64,000 bases of DNA from Daejeonella rubra. Lineage in GTDB: Bacteria > Bacteroidota > Bacteroidia > Sphingobacteriales > Sphingobacteriaceae. Positions 42,468 through 51,176 of the stretch are shown piece after piece. The stretch lies in the NCBI RefSeq assembly GCF_900103545.1, contig NZ_FNHH01000011.1:1-64000 (forward strand). The letters are read 5' to 3'. Both the position numbers and the translations under genes were made by a program. How positions within the stretch are numbered: the first letter of the stretch is position 1; every line of letters begins with the position of its first letter. The notes beneath the pieces are model-generated. The model searched no databases, was not told the DNA's origin, and was given only the letters and a program-made list of their open reading frames with translations.

Positions 42468-44114
42468 TTAAGTTGCCAAAGGTGGGCCACCAGGGATCTG
42501 GATCCTTTTACGGGCAGGCTTTGTACCATTGCGCGTGGCAGTAAATTTAGCGGTCCGGTATTCTCCCAAATGAATATCCCCAGACATGGTATTACCGCTA
42601 ACTGTACCCTGAAACAGGTAATTAATATTATCAGCGACGATCCTTATGGTACTTTCAAATTTGATCTGACTTCCATCGATGGTACCTGTTAAATTTCTGG
42701 TATCAAAATCTGCCTTATGGGTGCCAGAAAACCAGTTACCATCCTGGGTAATATTAAAGCTATGCTGACTCGTGCTACTAAAGAATTGTATACTCACATC
42801 CCAAATACCATTCAGATTGGCTGTTGGAACTGACATTTCCGGCTTGGGCTGACGTTTCTTGGATAGAACTTCATGCAAGCGATCGGCAATGATCTTTTCT
42901 TCTCCGGCCTGCATTTGTCCTGTTGTGATATTGACAGAGGTAGTACCATCACTTTCATCCCTTGCGGCCAGGGCAATTCTTGGCTTATTTCTCCCTAATT
43001 CCTCAGCTATTTCAAAACCATTCACATACAATTTTGCCGGATCCCAGCTCACTTTCAAAACAGGTGATTTATTTGACAGACCAGTTGGTTCAAAGACTGT
43101 TGCCTTAATACCATCAATACCTGAAATCTTCTTTGAGATAGTATCCAACCAGGACAACCATTTCTTCCAGTCGCCAGCATGATCGCGTTTTACCCAATCC
43201 TCAACAGCAGCCATCATGCCGATCATTTCTTCACGTCCTACTTTATTATCTCGTCCCGGTCCATGATGCGGTGAACTTGCCTGCCATGCAGACATCAAAA
43301 TGGACTTATCACCAAGCATCAGTCCGGCGCACTGCGGACCACAAATTGCCTTTCCTCCACTATATGCCACCAAAGTAGCACCTCTTTTAAAATGAACAGG
43401 CGGAATGGTTAGGTTCTGAGCTGCTACATCGATCAAAACAGGAATATTTTTCGGCTTTGCAATCGCAGAAATTGCTTCTAATGAGAGAGGTTGTCCGGTT
43501 TCAGATTGTGCCCCTGCGGTCATATAGATCATTGCAGTTTTCGGGTTGATCGCTTTTTCGAGTTCTTCAGGGGTGTTTACATGAACGATGGTTACACCAA
43601 TATTTCGAATTCCATGATCATAGGCATTCCTCGAATACCGTGGAATAATTACTTCGGTTTTTTCAAAACCTGTCAGATCAGGAATACGGATCAGCTTTTC
43701 TGGGTTACCACCAGTAACACAAGCGGCGGTAATATGTTTAAGGCCTGCCGCACATCCGGCAGAAACCATTCCCCATTCTGCACCGGTAAGGTCTGCCAGC
43801 CGCTGGCCTATGGCATCAGCTAATTCATCATATTGTACAAAATTATGAGCGGCCGCTTCCATTGCCTCCCGAACTGCGGTACGCTCAATAGAGCCCCCAA
43901 TAATTGTGTACGTACCCATGCAATTAATCACGGGTTCCACGCCAATTCTGCGGAAGATATTTGTTTCAGCCATAAATGACGCTTCGGTTACGGGTGATAC
44001 AGTGACAGAAGAAACAGTTTCAGCAACAGGTGCAGCAAGAACAGACTTTTGGGGAAGAATACTCCCCGCTACAGGAAGCAAGGCTAAGCCTTTAATAACA
44101 TTTCTGCGTTTCAT
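42468..44114 (-). CDS. exported SelA/DgaE-like PLP enzyme with C-terminal beta domain, copy A
   Basis: This 548-residue protein parallels the gene at 37310 along its whole length: Tat-type signal KRRNVIKGLALLPVAGS, PLP phosphate loop SAGCAAGLKH, Asp229 (VLIDVAAQNL), Schiff-base Lys255 (AYSGGKAICGPQCAG), and SPHHGPGRDNK. The C-terminal beta domain is near residues 432-528 (GIWDVSIQF ... GNWFSGTHKAD ... GEYRTAKFTA), and it ends GGPPLAT. A strong terminator follows nine bases after the stop. It is the last gene of the A block (type II, type I, PLP). Its role is inferred to be ammonia-eliminating, as for copy B. Confidence 0.85.
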   Translation of the reverse strand: MKRRNVIKGLALLPVAGSILPQKSVLAAPVAETVSSVTVSPVTEASFMAETNIFRRIGVEPVINCMGTYTIIGGSIERTAVREAMEAAAHNFVQYDELADAIGQRLADLTGAEWGMVSAGCAAGLKHITAACVTGGNPEKLIRIPDLTGFEKTEVIIPRYSRNAYDHGIRNIGVTIVHVNTPEELEKAINPKTAMIYMTAGAQSETGQPLSLEAISAIAKPKNIPVLIDVAAQNLTIPPVHFKRGATLVAYSGGKAICGPQCAGLMLGDKSILMSAWQASSPHHGPGRDNKVGREEMIGMMAAVEDWVKRDHAGDWKKWLSWLDTISKKISGIDGIKATVFEPTGLSNKSPVLKVSWDPAKLYVNGFEIAEELGRNKPRIALAARDESDGTTSVNITTGQMQAGEEKIIADRLHEVLSKKRQPKPEMSVPTANLNGIWDVSIQFFSSTSQHSFNITQDGNWFSGTHKADFDTRNLTGTIDGSQIKFESTIRIVADNINYLFQGTVSGNTMSGDIHLGEYRTAKFTATRNGTKPARKRIQIPGGPPLAT

Positions 44115-44145
44115 ATTTATTGATTTTATTTTATAGATTCTTAAT

Positions 44146-45420
44146 TTAATTAATTTTGGCCATTCCTTTAGCTGAGAGTCCGTTCAGGTCCCATATGACC
44201 CTTCCGGCCCTCACAGTCAATTCTGCTTCAAACTTGCGATCTCCGTTAATTTTATTGTTTCCGGAGTCAACAAAGCCAAATTTTCCTGTATTTACACTCA
44301 GTACTGCAATATCTGCTACAGAACCAACAGACAAATTCCCAAGATCCTCTCTTTTAATGGATTTGGCTGCATTCCAGCTCCCGCGAGCTATAATATCAGG
44401 AATACCCATACCCATATTTAAATATTTTGACATCACATTCAACATGGTCTTCATTCCAGAATTCATGCTTGTACGATGCTCATCGGTACCAAAGGAATTT
44501 GGCAAAAGGCCTTGTTCAAAAGCAGGGATAGCCTGGTTAAACCAAAATCCACCGCCTCCATGACCAATATCAAAGAGTATCCCGCGTTTCTGTGCTTCCA
44601 AAACAAAAGGCCTTACTTTACCCTTCTCATCAACTACTGTCATGCGTTCTGCAACATTTTCAAAGGCATGGGTCATAATATCACCGGGGCGCATATGCTT
44701 CAATTGATCTTCCAGAGAATACTTTGGCAAATGGCATTCTACAAAAAGAGGGGTATTTGACAATTTAGCTGCTTCCACTGCCCGATCAAAAGGAGTCCAG
44801 TTATCGTCTGTTTCATAACGGCCGATCCTTACACCAACCAATATATCGGGATACTTTTTAACTGTTTCGGCAGTCATCTGAGCATCCATATCATTAATAT
44901 CTTCCTGTGCTTTATCTACTGAATATCCGGAAGCGGCAATACTAAGGAATGCAAGAACACGGGTGGTAGATCCATCAATGATTTTAGATTTAAAATCCGG
45001 AAAAGTTCTCCACCCGGAAGTACCGGCATCTACAACGGTAGTTATACCAGAACGAGGTGCAAAAGCATCCGGAAGCTGGCTTGAGGTTCCATCAGTAAAT
45101 CCCGGTTTACTGCCTGCATAAACATGTGTATGCATATTGATCAAGCCGGGGGAAACTATCAGTCCGCTTACATCAACCACTTTTTTCGATTCAGATGCAG
45201 GTATGTTAGAGGCCACTTTGAATATCTTACCATCCTTTATAGCGAGGTCCATTTTTGCATCGACCTTATTTTTGGCATCAATAACACGACCGCCTTTTAA
45301 TAAAAGATCGATCTCCTGAGCCATACCTTGAATGGGGGAAATAAAGAGCGCCAAAGCAATAAATACCGAAATTGTAAAAACCTGTGACAATACCTTTTTG
45401 TAGTTTAACATCTTGTTCAT
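44146..45420 (-). CDS. exported COG3964 amidohydrolase, type I, copy A
   Basis: This 424-residue hydrolase is the clear paralogue of the gene at 39009. A signal peptide ends at GMAQ (residue 35). Metal ligands His97 and His99 (NMHTHVYAG) are kept, as is GTDEHRTSMNSGMK with the catalytic Asp. As in the other type I copy, the strand-4 lysine is Arg (Arg198, VGVRIGRYE) and strand 5 has Glu228 (FVECHLPKYSLEDQLK). Long segments (SSQLPDAFAPRSGITTVVDA) are identical between the two. The gene lies 31 bases upstream of the PLP gene and 33 bases after the type II gene. Confidence 0.85.
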   Translation of the reverse strand: MNKMLNYKKVLSQVFTISVFIALALFISPIQGMAQEIDLLLKGGRVIDAKNKVDAKMDLAIKDGKIFKVASNIPASESKKVVDVSGLIVSPGLINMHTHVYAGSKPGFTDGTSSQLPDAFAPRSGITTVVDAGTSGWRTFPDFKSKIIDGSTTRVLAFLSIAASGYSVDKAQEDINDMDAQMTAETVKKYPDILVGVRIGRYETDDNWTPFDRAVEAAKLSNTPLFVECHLPKYSLEDQLKHMRPGDIMTHAFENVAERMTVVDEKGKVRPFVLEAQKRGILFDIGHGGGGFWFNQAIPAFEQGLLPNSFGTDEHRTSMNSGMKTMLNVMSKYLNMGMGIPDIIARGSWNAAKSIKREDLGNLSVGSVADIAVLSVNTGKFGFVDSGNNKINGDRKFEAELTVRAGRVIWDLNGLSAKGMAKIN

Positions 45421-45453
45421 CTTATTTTGATTTATGATATCATTCGAAAGAAC

Positions 45454-46767
45454 TCAATTCGTGGTTGCCGGCATTTGCCATTCTGGTACACTGGTCCCGT
45501 TCAAATCCCATACTACCCGTCCGGCGCGAATAGTTAATTCTGCTTCCAGCTTTCCAGTTCCACTAATTTTGGTGCGCCTGACATCCATGTAACCGAAATT
45601 TCCCTTTTTTAAATTAAAAACTGCAATATCAGCCTCTGTTCCAACGCTTAAATGACCCAGATCAGGGCGTTTAATAACCTGAGCCGGATTCCAGGTTGTT
45701 CTTAAAATAACATCATTAAGGCTTACACCCATTGCCAGAAATTTAGACATCACATTACTCATATCCTTCATTGCAGCATTCATACTTAAATTATAGAGGT
45801 CTGTACTGATCGTATTGGGCAAAAACCCCTGTTTTATCGCTGGTATAGCCTGATTGAAGTTGAATGCTCCCGCTCCATGTCCTACATCGAAAATGATCCC
45901 TCTTTTTTGGGCTGCAAAAACAAATGGCTTAACTTTTCTGGATTTTTCATCAACAATAGATTCACGTCCTCCATTAATTTCTGAGAAAGTATGTGTAAAA
46001 ATATCACCGGGGCGAAAGTGCTCCATAAATAATGACTCAATCGGATTAACCGGTGTATGTTCACCAAAATCTACAATTACAGGAACATTGGCCAGTTTAC
46101 CTGATTCTATTGCTTTATCAACGGATGTGAAATCTCCCCAGTAATGAGCAGATTTTATGCCTACCAAAATATCCGGATATAGCTTATTGATCATATGAGC
46201 ATTCATCACAGGGTTCATATCCGTAACATCCTGCTGATCAAAGCGGCTGACCATTCCACGTCCAACAACATTCAGAAAAGCCAAAACCCGGGTTTGTGCG
46301 CGATCGATTGACTGTGCTTTAAAAAGCGGAAAATTCCTCCAGCCGGAAGACCCTGCATCAACTACAGTAGTAACTCCTGCACGGAAAGAAAAGGCATCCG
46401 CCTGTAATCCACCGTAAGAATTTGCTGTCATACTATTCGGATCAGTGCCATGAAAAACATGGGTATGCATATCAATCAGACCCGGAGTAACATATAAGCC
46501 ACTTATATCAACTGTCTTTTTTGAAGTATTTGCCGGAATATCCTTTGCAACACGGAATATTTTATCTCCGACAATGGCAACATCCATTTTAGAATCGATG
46601 TTGTTCTTTGGATCAATAACATGGCCGCCTTTCAACAGAATATCTATTTCCTGAGCATGAACCATTGATGATATCAGGATGAGAACTAAAACAGCTGCAA
46701 TTCCTTGTACAATTTGGACAAATTGATGCTGAATAGATTCTGAAATACCTGCTATTTTAATTCTCAT
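45454..46767 (-). CDS. exported COG3964 amidohydrolase, type II, copy A
   Basis: This 437-residue protein corresponds to the gene at 40308. A hydrophobic export signal spans about residues 22-38 (ends VHAQ). His101 and His103 (DMHTHVFHG), Lys205 (VGIKSAHYWG), Asp233 (VDFGEHTP), THTFSE with its His, and STDLY with the catalytic Asp mark it as type II. VTDMNPVMNAHMIN is identical in both copies. It heads the duplicated A block. Hydrolysis of an acyl group from the locus substrate is inferred, with specificity likely different from type I. Confidence 0.85.
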   Translation of the reverse strand: MRIKIAGISESIQHQFVQIVQGIAAVLVLILISSMVHAQEIDILLKGGHVIDPKNNIDSKMDVAIVGDKIFRVAKDIPANTSKKTVDISGLYVTPGLIDMHTHVFHGTDPNSMTANSYGGLQADAFSFRAGVTTVVDAGSSGWRNFPLFKAQSIDRAQTRVLAFLNVVGRGMVSRFDQQDVTDMNPVMNAHMINKLYPDILVGIKSAHYWGDFTSVDKAIESGKLANVPVIVDFGEHTPVNPIESLFMEHFRPGDIFTHTFSEINGGRESIVDEKSRKVKPFVFAAQKRGIIFDVGHGAGAFNFNQAIPAIKQGFLPNTISTDLYNLSMNAAMKDMSNVMSKFLAMGVSLNDVILRTTWNPAQVIKRPDLGHLSVGTEADIAVFNLKKGNFGYMDVRRTKISGTGKLEAELTIRAGRVVWDLNGTSVPEWQMPATTN

Positions 46768-46791
46768 TACTTTCTGATTAAATACAATTAA

Positions 46792-48102
46792 TTATTTGCT
46801 GACAGCATCCCACTGTGGGCCGCTGATCCCATTTAAATCCCATGCAACTTTTCCTGCACGGAGGGTAAGTTCAGCCTCTAATTTTTTCGTTCCGTTTAAT
46901 ACAGAACCACGGGCATCCATAAAACCGAATTTTCCTTCTCTAACGTTGAACACAGCGACATCCGCCTCAGCACCAACACTCAGGTGACCTAAATCTGTAT
47001 GCTGTATCACATTTGCAGGATTCCAGGTAGAGCGTAACACTACATCCTGAATTGACATACCCATGTTCAGAAACTTAGACATCACATTGGCCATATCTTT
47101 CATTCCAGCATTTCTACTGTTTCTATATAGATCTGTGCTGATGGTATTAGGTAAGAATCCCTGCTTAATTGAATTTATTGCTGTACTCCAAACAAAAGCA
47201 CCACCTCCATGGCCCACATCGAATATTCTGCCTTGTTTCTGTGCCTCAAAAATGAAGGGTTTTACTTTGTTGTTAGCATCCACAACAGACTGACGGCCTC
47301 CCGGAGCCAGCTCGCTGGTTGCAGAACCAGAAAATGTATGCGTAAAAATATCACCCGGGCGGAAATGCTTCATAAAAAGCTCTTCAATAGATAATTTAGG
47401 TGTACTTGAACCAAAATCTACAATAATTGGCTTTTTAGTAATCCTCCCTGCTGCGATCGCACGATCAACCGGTGTGAAATCATGTCCCTGATAATGGTGT
47501 GCTTTAATACCAACAATGATATCAGGATATTCTTTCATGATAAAGGCGGTTGTCACCGGATTCATATCTGTGGTATCCTGAGCATGAACAGTACCTAACA
47601 TACCATGACCTGTGATACTTATGAAGGCTAATACGCGTGTTTGAGAATTATCTATCGTTTGCTTTTTGAAAGCAGGGAAATTTCTCCATCCGGATGAACC
47701 GGCATCTACCACGGTAGTTACTCCTGAACGAAATGTAAAATCATCAGGAGCCACGCTACCAAAACCGTTTGAAATTCCAAAACCTGCGTATCCCGGATCC
47801 TCAGCACCTGCAAAAACGTGCACATGCATGTCTATAAAACCGGGAGAAACATACAAACCTGTTGCATCTACCGTTTTCTTTGAAGTATTTGCCGGAATGT
47901 TGGAGGCTACCCTAAATATTTTGCCGTCCTTAACAGCAACGTCCATAATCCCATCGATCTTATTCTTTGGATCGATCACATGTCCGCCTTTAATAAGCAT
48001 ATCAATCTCCTGAGCCTGAACTGAGGTCTGGGAAACCAAACAAACGGCAAAAAATAAGAAGTAAAAGTGTGCCGCGATTTTTTTGAAAAGTTTGTTATTC
48101 AT
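46792..48102 (-). CDS. exported COG3964 amidohydrolase, diverged type II
   Basis: This 436-residue protein is nearest to the type II copies but more diverged, with an insertion-rich segment after the HxH motif (GAEDPGYAGFGISNGFG) and another at TFSGSATSELAPGGRQ. The signal peptide ends at SVQAQ (residue 31). His93 and His95, Lys200 (VGIKAHHYQG), Asp229 (VDFGSS) and STDLY are kept. It lies 44 bases downstream of the third PLP gene on the same strand, so that pair is the likely older or independent unit next to the duplicated block. Confidence 0.85.
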   Translation of the reverse strand: MNNKLFKKIAAHFYFLFFAVCLVSQTSVQAQEIDMLIKGGHVIDPKNKIDGIMDVAVKDGKIFRVASNIPANTSKKTVDATGLYVSPGFIDMHVHVFAGAEDPGYAGFGISNGFGSVAPDDFTFRSGVTTVVDAGSSGWRNFPAFKKQTIDNSQTRVLAFISITGHGMLGTVHAQDTTDMNPVTTAFIMKEYPDIIVGIKAHHYQGHDFTPVDRAIAAGRITKKPIIVDFGSSTPKLSIEELFMKHFRPGDIFTHTFSGSATSELAPGGRQSVVDANNKVKPFIFEAQKQGRIFDVGHGGGAFVWSTAINSIKQGFLPNTISTDLYRNSRNAGMKDMANVMSKFLNMGMSIQDVVLRSTWNPANVIQHTDLGHLSVGAEADVAVFNVREGKFGFMDARGSVLNGTKKLEAELTLRAGKVAWDLNGISGPQWDAVSK

Positions 48103-48146
48103 TTTTTATAGTTTAAAATTGTAAAATTCAATTTAGGTAATTTATA

Positions 48147-49826
48147 TTAACTGGCAAGGGGTGCTCCTGAAGGAACAAAAATTGGTTTTTTGGAGGCCGG
48201 TCTATTATTCTTCGTAGCCGTAAATTTTGCACTCCTGTATTCCCCCATAAAAATCTCACCTATTAGTTTGTCTCCGGAAACCGTTCCTGTAAACGTGTAA
48301 ATTATCGAGTCGCCGATCAGCCGGACAGAGCTCTGCAGCTTAACCATATCACCTTCGATAGAACCGGCCATGTCATTCACCGCAAATCCGCCCTGATGAG
48401 TTCCCTTGATCCAGTTTCCATCCTGCTCAATAAATAATTTGTGCTTGCCCTGGCTATTATAAAATTTAACATCCAAATCCCAGGTACCTGAAATATTTGC
48501 TGCCGGAGCTTTTAATTCTTTTGACTTAGGATTTCTTTTCGCAGTTAATACTTCGAAAATCCGATTGGCAGCAATCTTTTCCTCGCCAGCCTGCATTCCA
48601 ATTGTAGTCACAGCAATTCCATTAATATTAGGATCCTTACCTCGGCCACCGCCACTGGCAACGGCAATTCTCGGTTTGTTTTTAGCAAGCTCATCAGCCA
48701 TCTCGGCTCCTGTTATATTTAACACATCAGGATCCCATGTTATGACAACTTCCGGGGATACATTCGAAAGACCTGACAAGGTTGAAGGAACATGTACCAT
48801 GGTCTGAACGCTTTTTATCCCGGAAACTTTTTTGATGATATGATCAAGGTAGGAGTACCATTGTTTATGAATTGCTTCATGATCCATCTCCTTCCATGCC
48901 TTGACTGCGGCAACCATACCAAACATTTCATCACGGTCGACCTTATTATCTCTGCATGGACCATGGTGAGGAGAACTTGCCTGCCATGCAGCCATTAAAA
49001 TATCTTTTTGTCCCAAAATCAAGCCACAGGATTGCGGTCCGCAGATTGCCTTGCCACCACTATACGCAACAATGCTTGCTCCGCGCTTGAGATGTACGGG
49101 CGGAAATGTCAGAACTTCATTCGCTGCATCAAATAAAACCGGAACATTTTTTGCCTTCGCGATTTCAGAAATATTCTCTAATGACATTGGAGCACCGGTC
49201 CATGACCTGTCGCCATTAACCATATAGATCAGGGCAGTTTTAGGGTTGATCGCATTTTTTAATTCTTCAAGAGTGGATACATTAATAATGGTTACTCCAA
49301 TATTCCTGATGGAATGATCATATGCATTTCTGGAAGTGATGGGAACAATGACTTCCGTTTTTTCCAAACCTTCCAGATTAGGAATACGAACCAATTTTTC
49401 AGGATCACCACCAGACACTACTGCAGCAGTTACCAGCTTAAGTCCGGCAGCACAACCGGAAGATACCACCCCCCATTCAGCACCGGTAAGATTAGCAAGA
49501 CTCTGTCCTATACCATCGGCCACTTCATCCATTTGGGCAAAATTATGGGATGCTGCTTCCATGGCGGCCTTAGTCTGAGGACGTTTTAAGGAACCGCCGA
49601 TAATTGTAAAAATGCCCCGGCAATTGATTATCGGTTCAATACCGTGTGTTCTGTAGATATTATTTTTATCGAGAAATGATTCTAATGTAACTTCAACCGG
49701 TCCCATAGGGTTGAATGGAGGTTTATGGGATCCGGCAACTGGTGATGCAAATATTGAATTTAAGGGAATGGCACTACCTGCCAGAGGTAAAAGAGACAAG
49801 GTCTTCAGTACATTTCTACGTTTCAT
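48147..49826 (-). CDS. exported SelA/DgaE-like PLP enzyme with C-terminal beta domain, diverged copy
   Basis: This 559-residue protein has the same layout as the other two: Tat-type signal KRRNVLKTLSLLPLAGS, loop SSGCAAGLKL, Asp233 (VLFDAANEVL), Schiff-base Lys259 (AYSGGKAICGPQSCG), and SPHHGPCRDNK. The C-terminal beta domain (GTWDLDVKF ... GNWIKGTHQGG ... GEYRSAKFTA) ends SGAPLAS. It differs at the active-site rim, with VPITSRNAYDH where the others have IPRYSR, and VNGDRSWTGAPM in place of the SETGQP loop. This suggests a different side-chain specificity. It follows the dipeptidase gene by 93 bases. Confidence 0.85.
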   Translation of the reverse strand: MKRRNVLKTLSLLPLAGSAIPLNSIFASPVAGSHKPPFNPMGPVEVTLESFLDKNNIYRTHGIEPIINCRGIFTIIGGSLKRPQTKAAMEAASHNFAQMDEVADGIGQSLANLTGAEWGVVSSGCAAGLKLVTAAVVSGGDPEKLVRIPNLEGLEKTEVIVPITSRNAYDHSIRNIGVTIINVSTLEELKNAINPKTALIYMVNGDRSWTGAPMSLENISEIAKAKNVPVLFDAANEVLTFPPVHLKRGASIVAYSGGKAICGPQSCGLILGQKDILMAAWQASSPHHGPCRDNKVDRDEMFGMVAAVKAWKEMDHEAIHKQWYSYLDHIIKKVSGIKSVQTMVHVPSTLSGLSNVSPEVVITWDPDVLNITGAEMADELAKNKPRIAVASGGGRGKDPNINGIAVTTIGMQAGEEKIAANRIFEVLTAKRNPKSKELKAPAANISGTWDLDVKFYNSQGKHKLFIEQDGNWIKGTHQGGFAVNDMAGSIEGDMVKLQSSVRLIGDSIIYTFTGTVSGDKLIGEIFMGEYRSAKFTATKNNRPASKKPIFVPSGAPLAS

Positions 49827-49919
49827 TTCTTTTTGTTTAAATAAAAACTCTAATCCATTTTTTATTGAAAATATTATTTTTGAACCAGAAACATGAGATC
49901 CTGATTCGAAAAAAATCTA

Positions 49920-51176
49920 TTAATTTCTTTCTGTGACCTGACGAATTACCCGCAACCAGTTTAATCCTAATATCTTTCGAATTCTATCATCTGAATAACC
50001 TAATTCCTGCATGGCTAAAGTCATTTGAGGATAATCACTCACATCCCTGATCTGCCTTGGCAGGGGCGGGCCACCATCGAAATCAGAACCCAATGCAACA
50101 TGATCTTCACCAACCAGACGGATACCATAATCAATCACCCGAGCAAGCTGATCTACTCCCATCCAATATTCATCTGGTATTACTTCCTTATGAACAAATG
50201 GAAGATCAATAGCTACCTGCAGGTCGATTTCTTTTATACTTAATAGCTTAGTCTCTTTTGGAGATGATGTTTCAATTGCTTTTACCTTAGGCTTAGATGC
50301 AACCCACTGAGCGTACTTTGGATTGTTAAAACTACTTCCAAACTGGATACCTATTACCCCTCCTTTGGCGGCAATTGCTTTTGCACATTCATCAGAAATA
50401 CATCTCGGGTTATTTACAATTCCCCGAAATCCTCCATGACTATAAATAATGGGATCATGACTTGTTTCAGCAGCCTGAATAATTGCATCATCAGAGGCAT
50501 GAGCTACATTGATCACTATCCCTAATCGATTCATTTCTCTTACAACAGAACGTCCATGCTCATTCAATCCACCCCAGAGCTTTTTTCCATAGCAAGAATC
50601 AATAAATCCGTTGGTTTCATTATGTGCAGTAAGCTGCAGAGAACGAAGCCCCAGCCGGTAAAGTGCCCTGAGTAAATTTAGATCACCATCCAGATCAAAA
50701 CCTCCTTCCAGATCAAGGAAGGCAGCCATTTTCCCCCTTCGATTAATTTCTTCAATTTCCGAAGCCGTACACGCAAGTTCAATAACCTTACTATTTTTTT
50801 CAATCTGAGCCAAAGCCAGTTCTACAACCCGAAAAGTATTTTTTACTTCCTGTCTTGTTTCATAATAAGGCTCAGGAGTATAAACTGAGAAAAAGAATGC
50901 ATCAAGACCTCCCTGCACAGCTCTGGGCAGATCAACATGTCCATCAGGGTAACGCTGACCCATATCAAGTCCCTGCAAAAGTTGCCGGCTCATCATATGG
51001 ATATGACCATCCATTACAAATGCGTTCTTGTGTAAATCGGGATCTGTCAAATATGCAGAGGCAGGTGAGGCCGGAGACTCCTTGTTAACTAGGAAATTAC
51101 CCCCAAAATAATTTAAGGGAGTCAGATCCATTATTGGCAACAGCGATAGGCTTTTTATTAAGTCTCTGCGTTTCAA
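49920..51176 (-). CDS. Tat-type exported membrane dipeptidase (peptidase M19)
   Basis: This 418-residue zinc dipeptidase of the renal dipeptidase family carries the MKRRDLIKSLSLLP signal seen in its neighbours. It starts with TTG; the position is fixed by homology of the signal to MKRRDLIKG at 36318, and the next ATG would remove the signal. Zinc-ligand regions are DGHIH (residues 56-60, where many members have HxD), DLEGGFDLDG with the bridging Glu, VAHASDD, IYSHGGFRG and the GSDFDGGPP acid. M19 enzymes cleave dipeptides, often with a D-residue at the C-terminus. It is the first enzyme gene after the SusD hairpin, suggesting the imported substrate contains a peptide or amide bond. Confidence 0.85.
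   Translation of the reverse strand: MKRRDLIKSLSLLPIMDLTPLNYFGGNFLVNKESPASPASAYLTDPDLHKNAFVMDGHIHMMSRQLLQGLDMGQRYPDGHVDLPRAVQGGLDAFFFSVYTPEPYYETRQEVKNTFRVVELALAQIEKNSKVIELACTASEIEEINRRGKMAAFLDLEGGFDLDGDLNLLRALYRLGLRSLQLTAHNETNGFIDSCYGKKLWGGLNEHGRSVVREMNRLGIVINVAHASDDAIIQAAETSHDPIIYSHGGFRGIVNNPRCISDECAKAIAAKGGVIGIQFGSSFNNPKYAQWVASKPKVKAIETSSPKETKLLSIKEIDLQVAIDLPFVHKEVIPDEYWMGVDQLARVIDYGIRLVGEDHVALGSDFDGGPPLPRQIRDVSDYPQMTLAMQELGYSDDRIRKILGLNWLRVIRQVTERN

Larger units (their letters stand above)
37310..46767 (-). repeat. duplicated three-gene block (amidohydrolase II, amidohydrolase I, PLP enzyme)
   Basis: The order amidohydrolase type II, amidohydrolase type I, SelA-like enzyme occurs twice on the minus strand: 46767 to 42468 and 41597 to 37310. 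The corresponding products share long similar stretches and the same active-site variants. The two blocks are separated by a CBM9-like gene and a terminator. A third, more diverged PLP/type II pair lies immediately upstream (46792-49826). Confidence 0.8.

Noticed and set aside
44156..44563. 135-codon antisense open frame over the type I amidohydrolase, with similar frames over the paralogues
   Set aside because: Its recurrence follows from sense-strand similarity between paralogues. The translation has no coherent domain and the sense gene is well supported.
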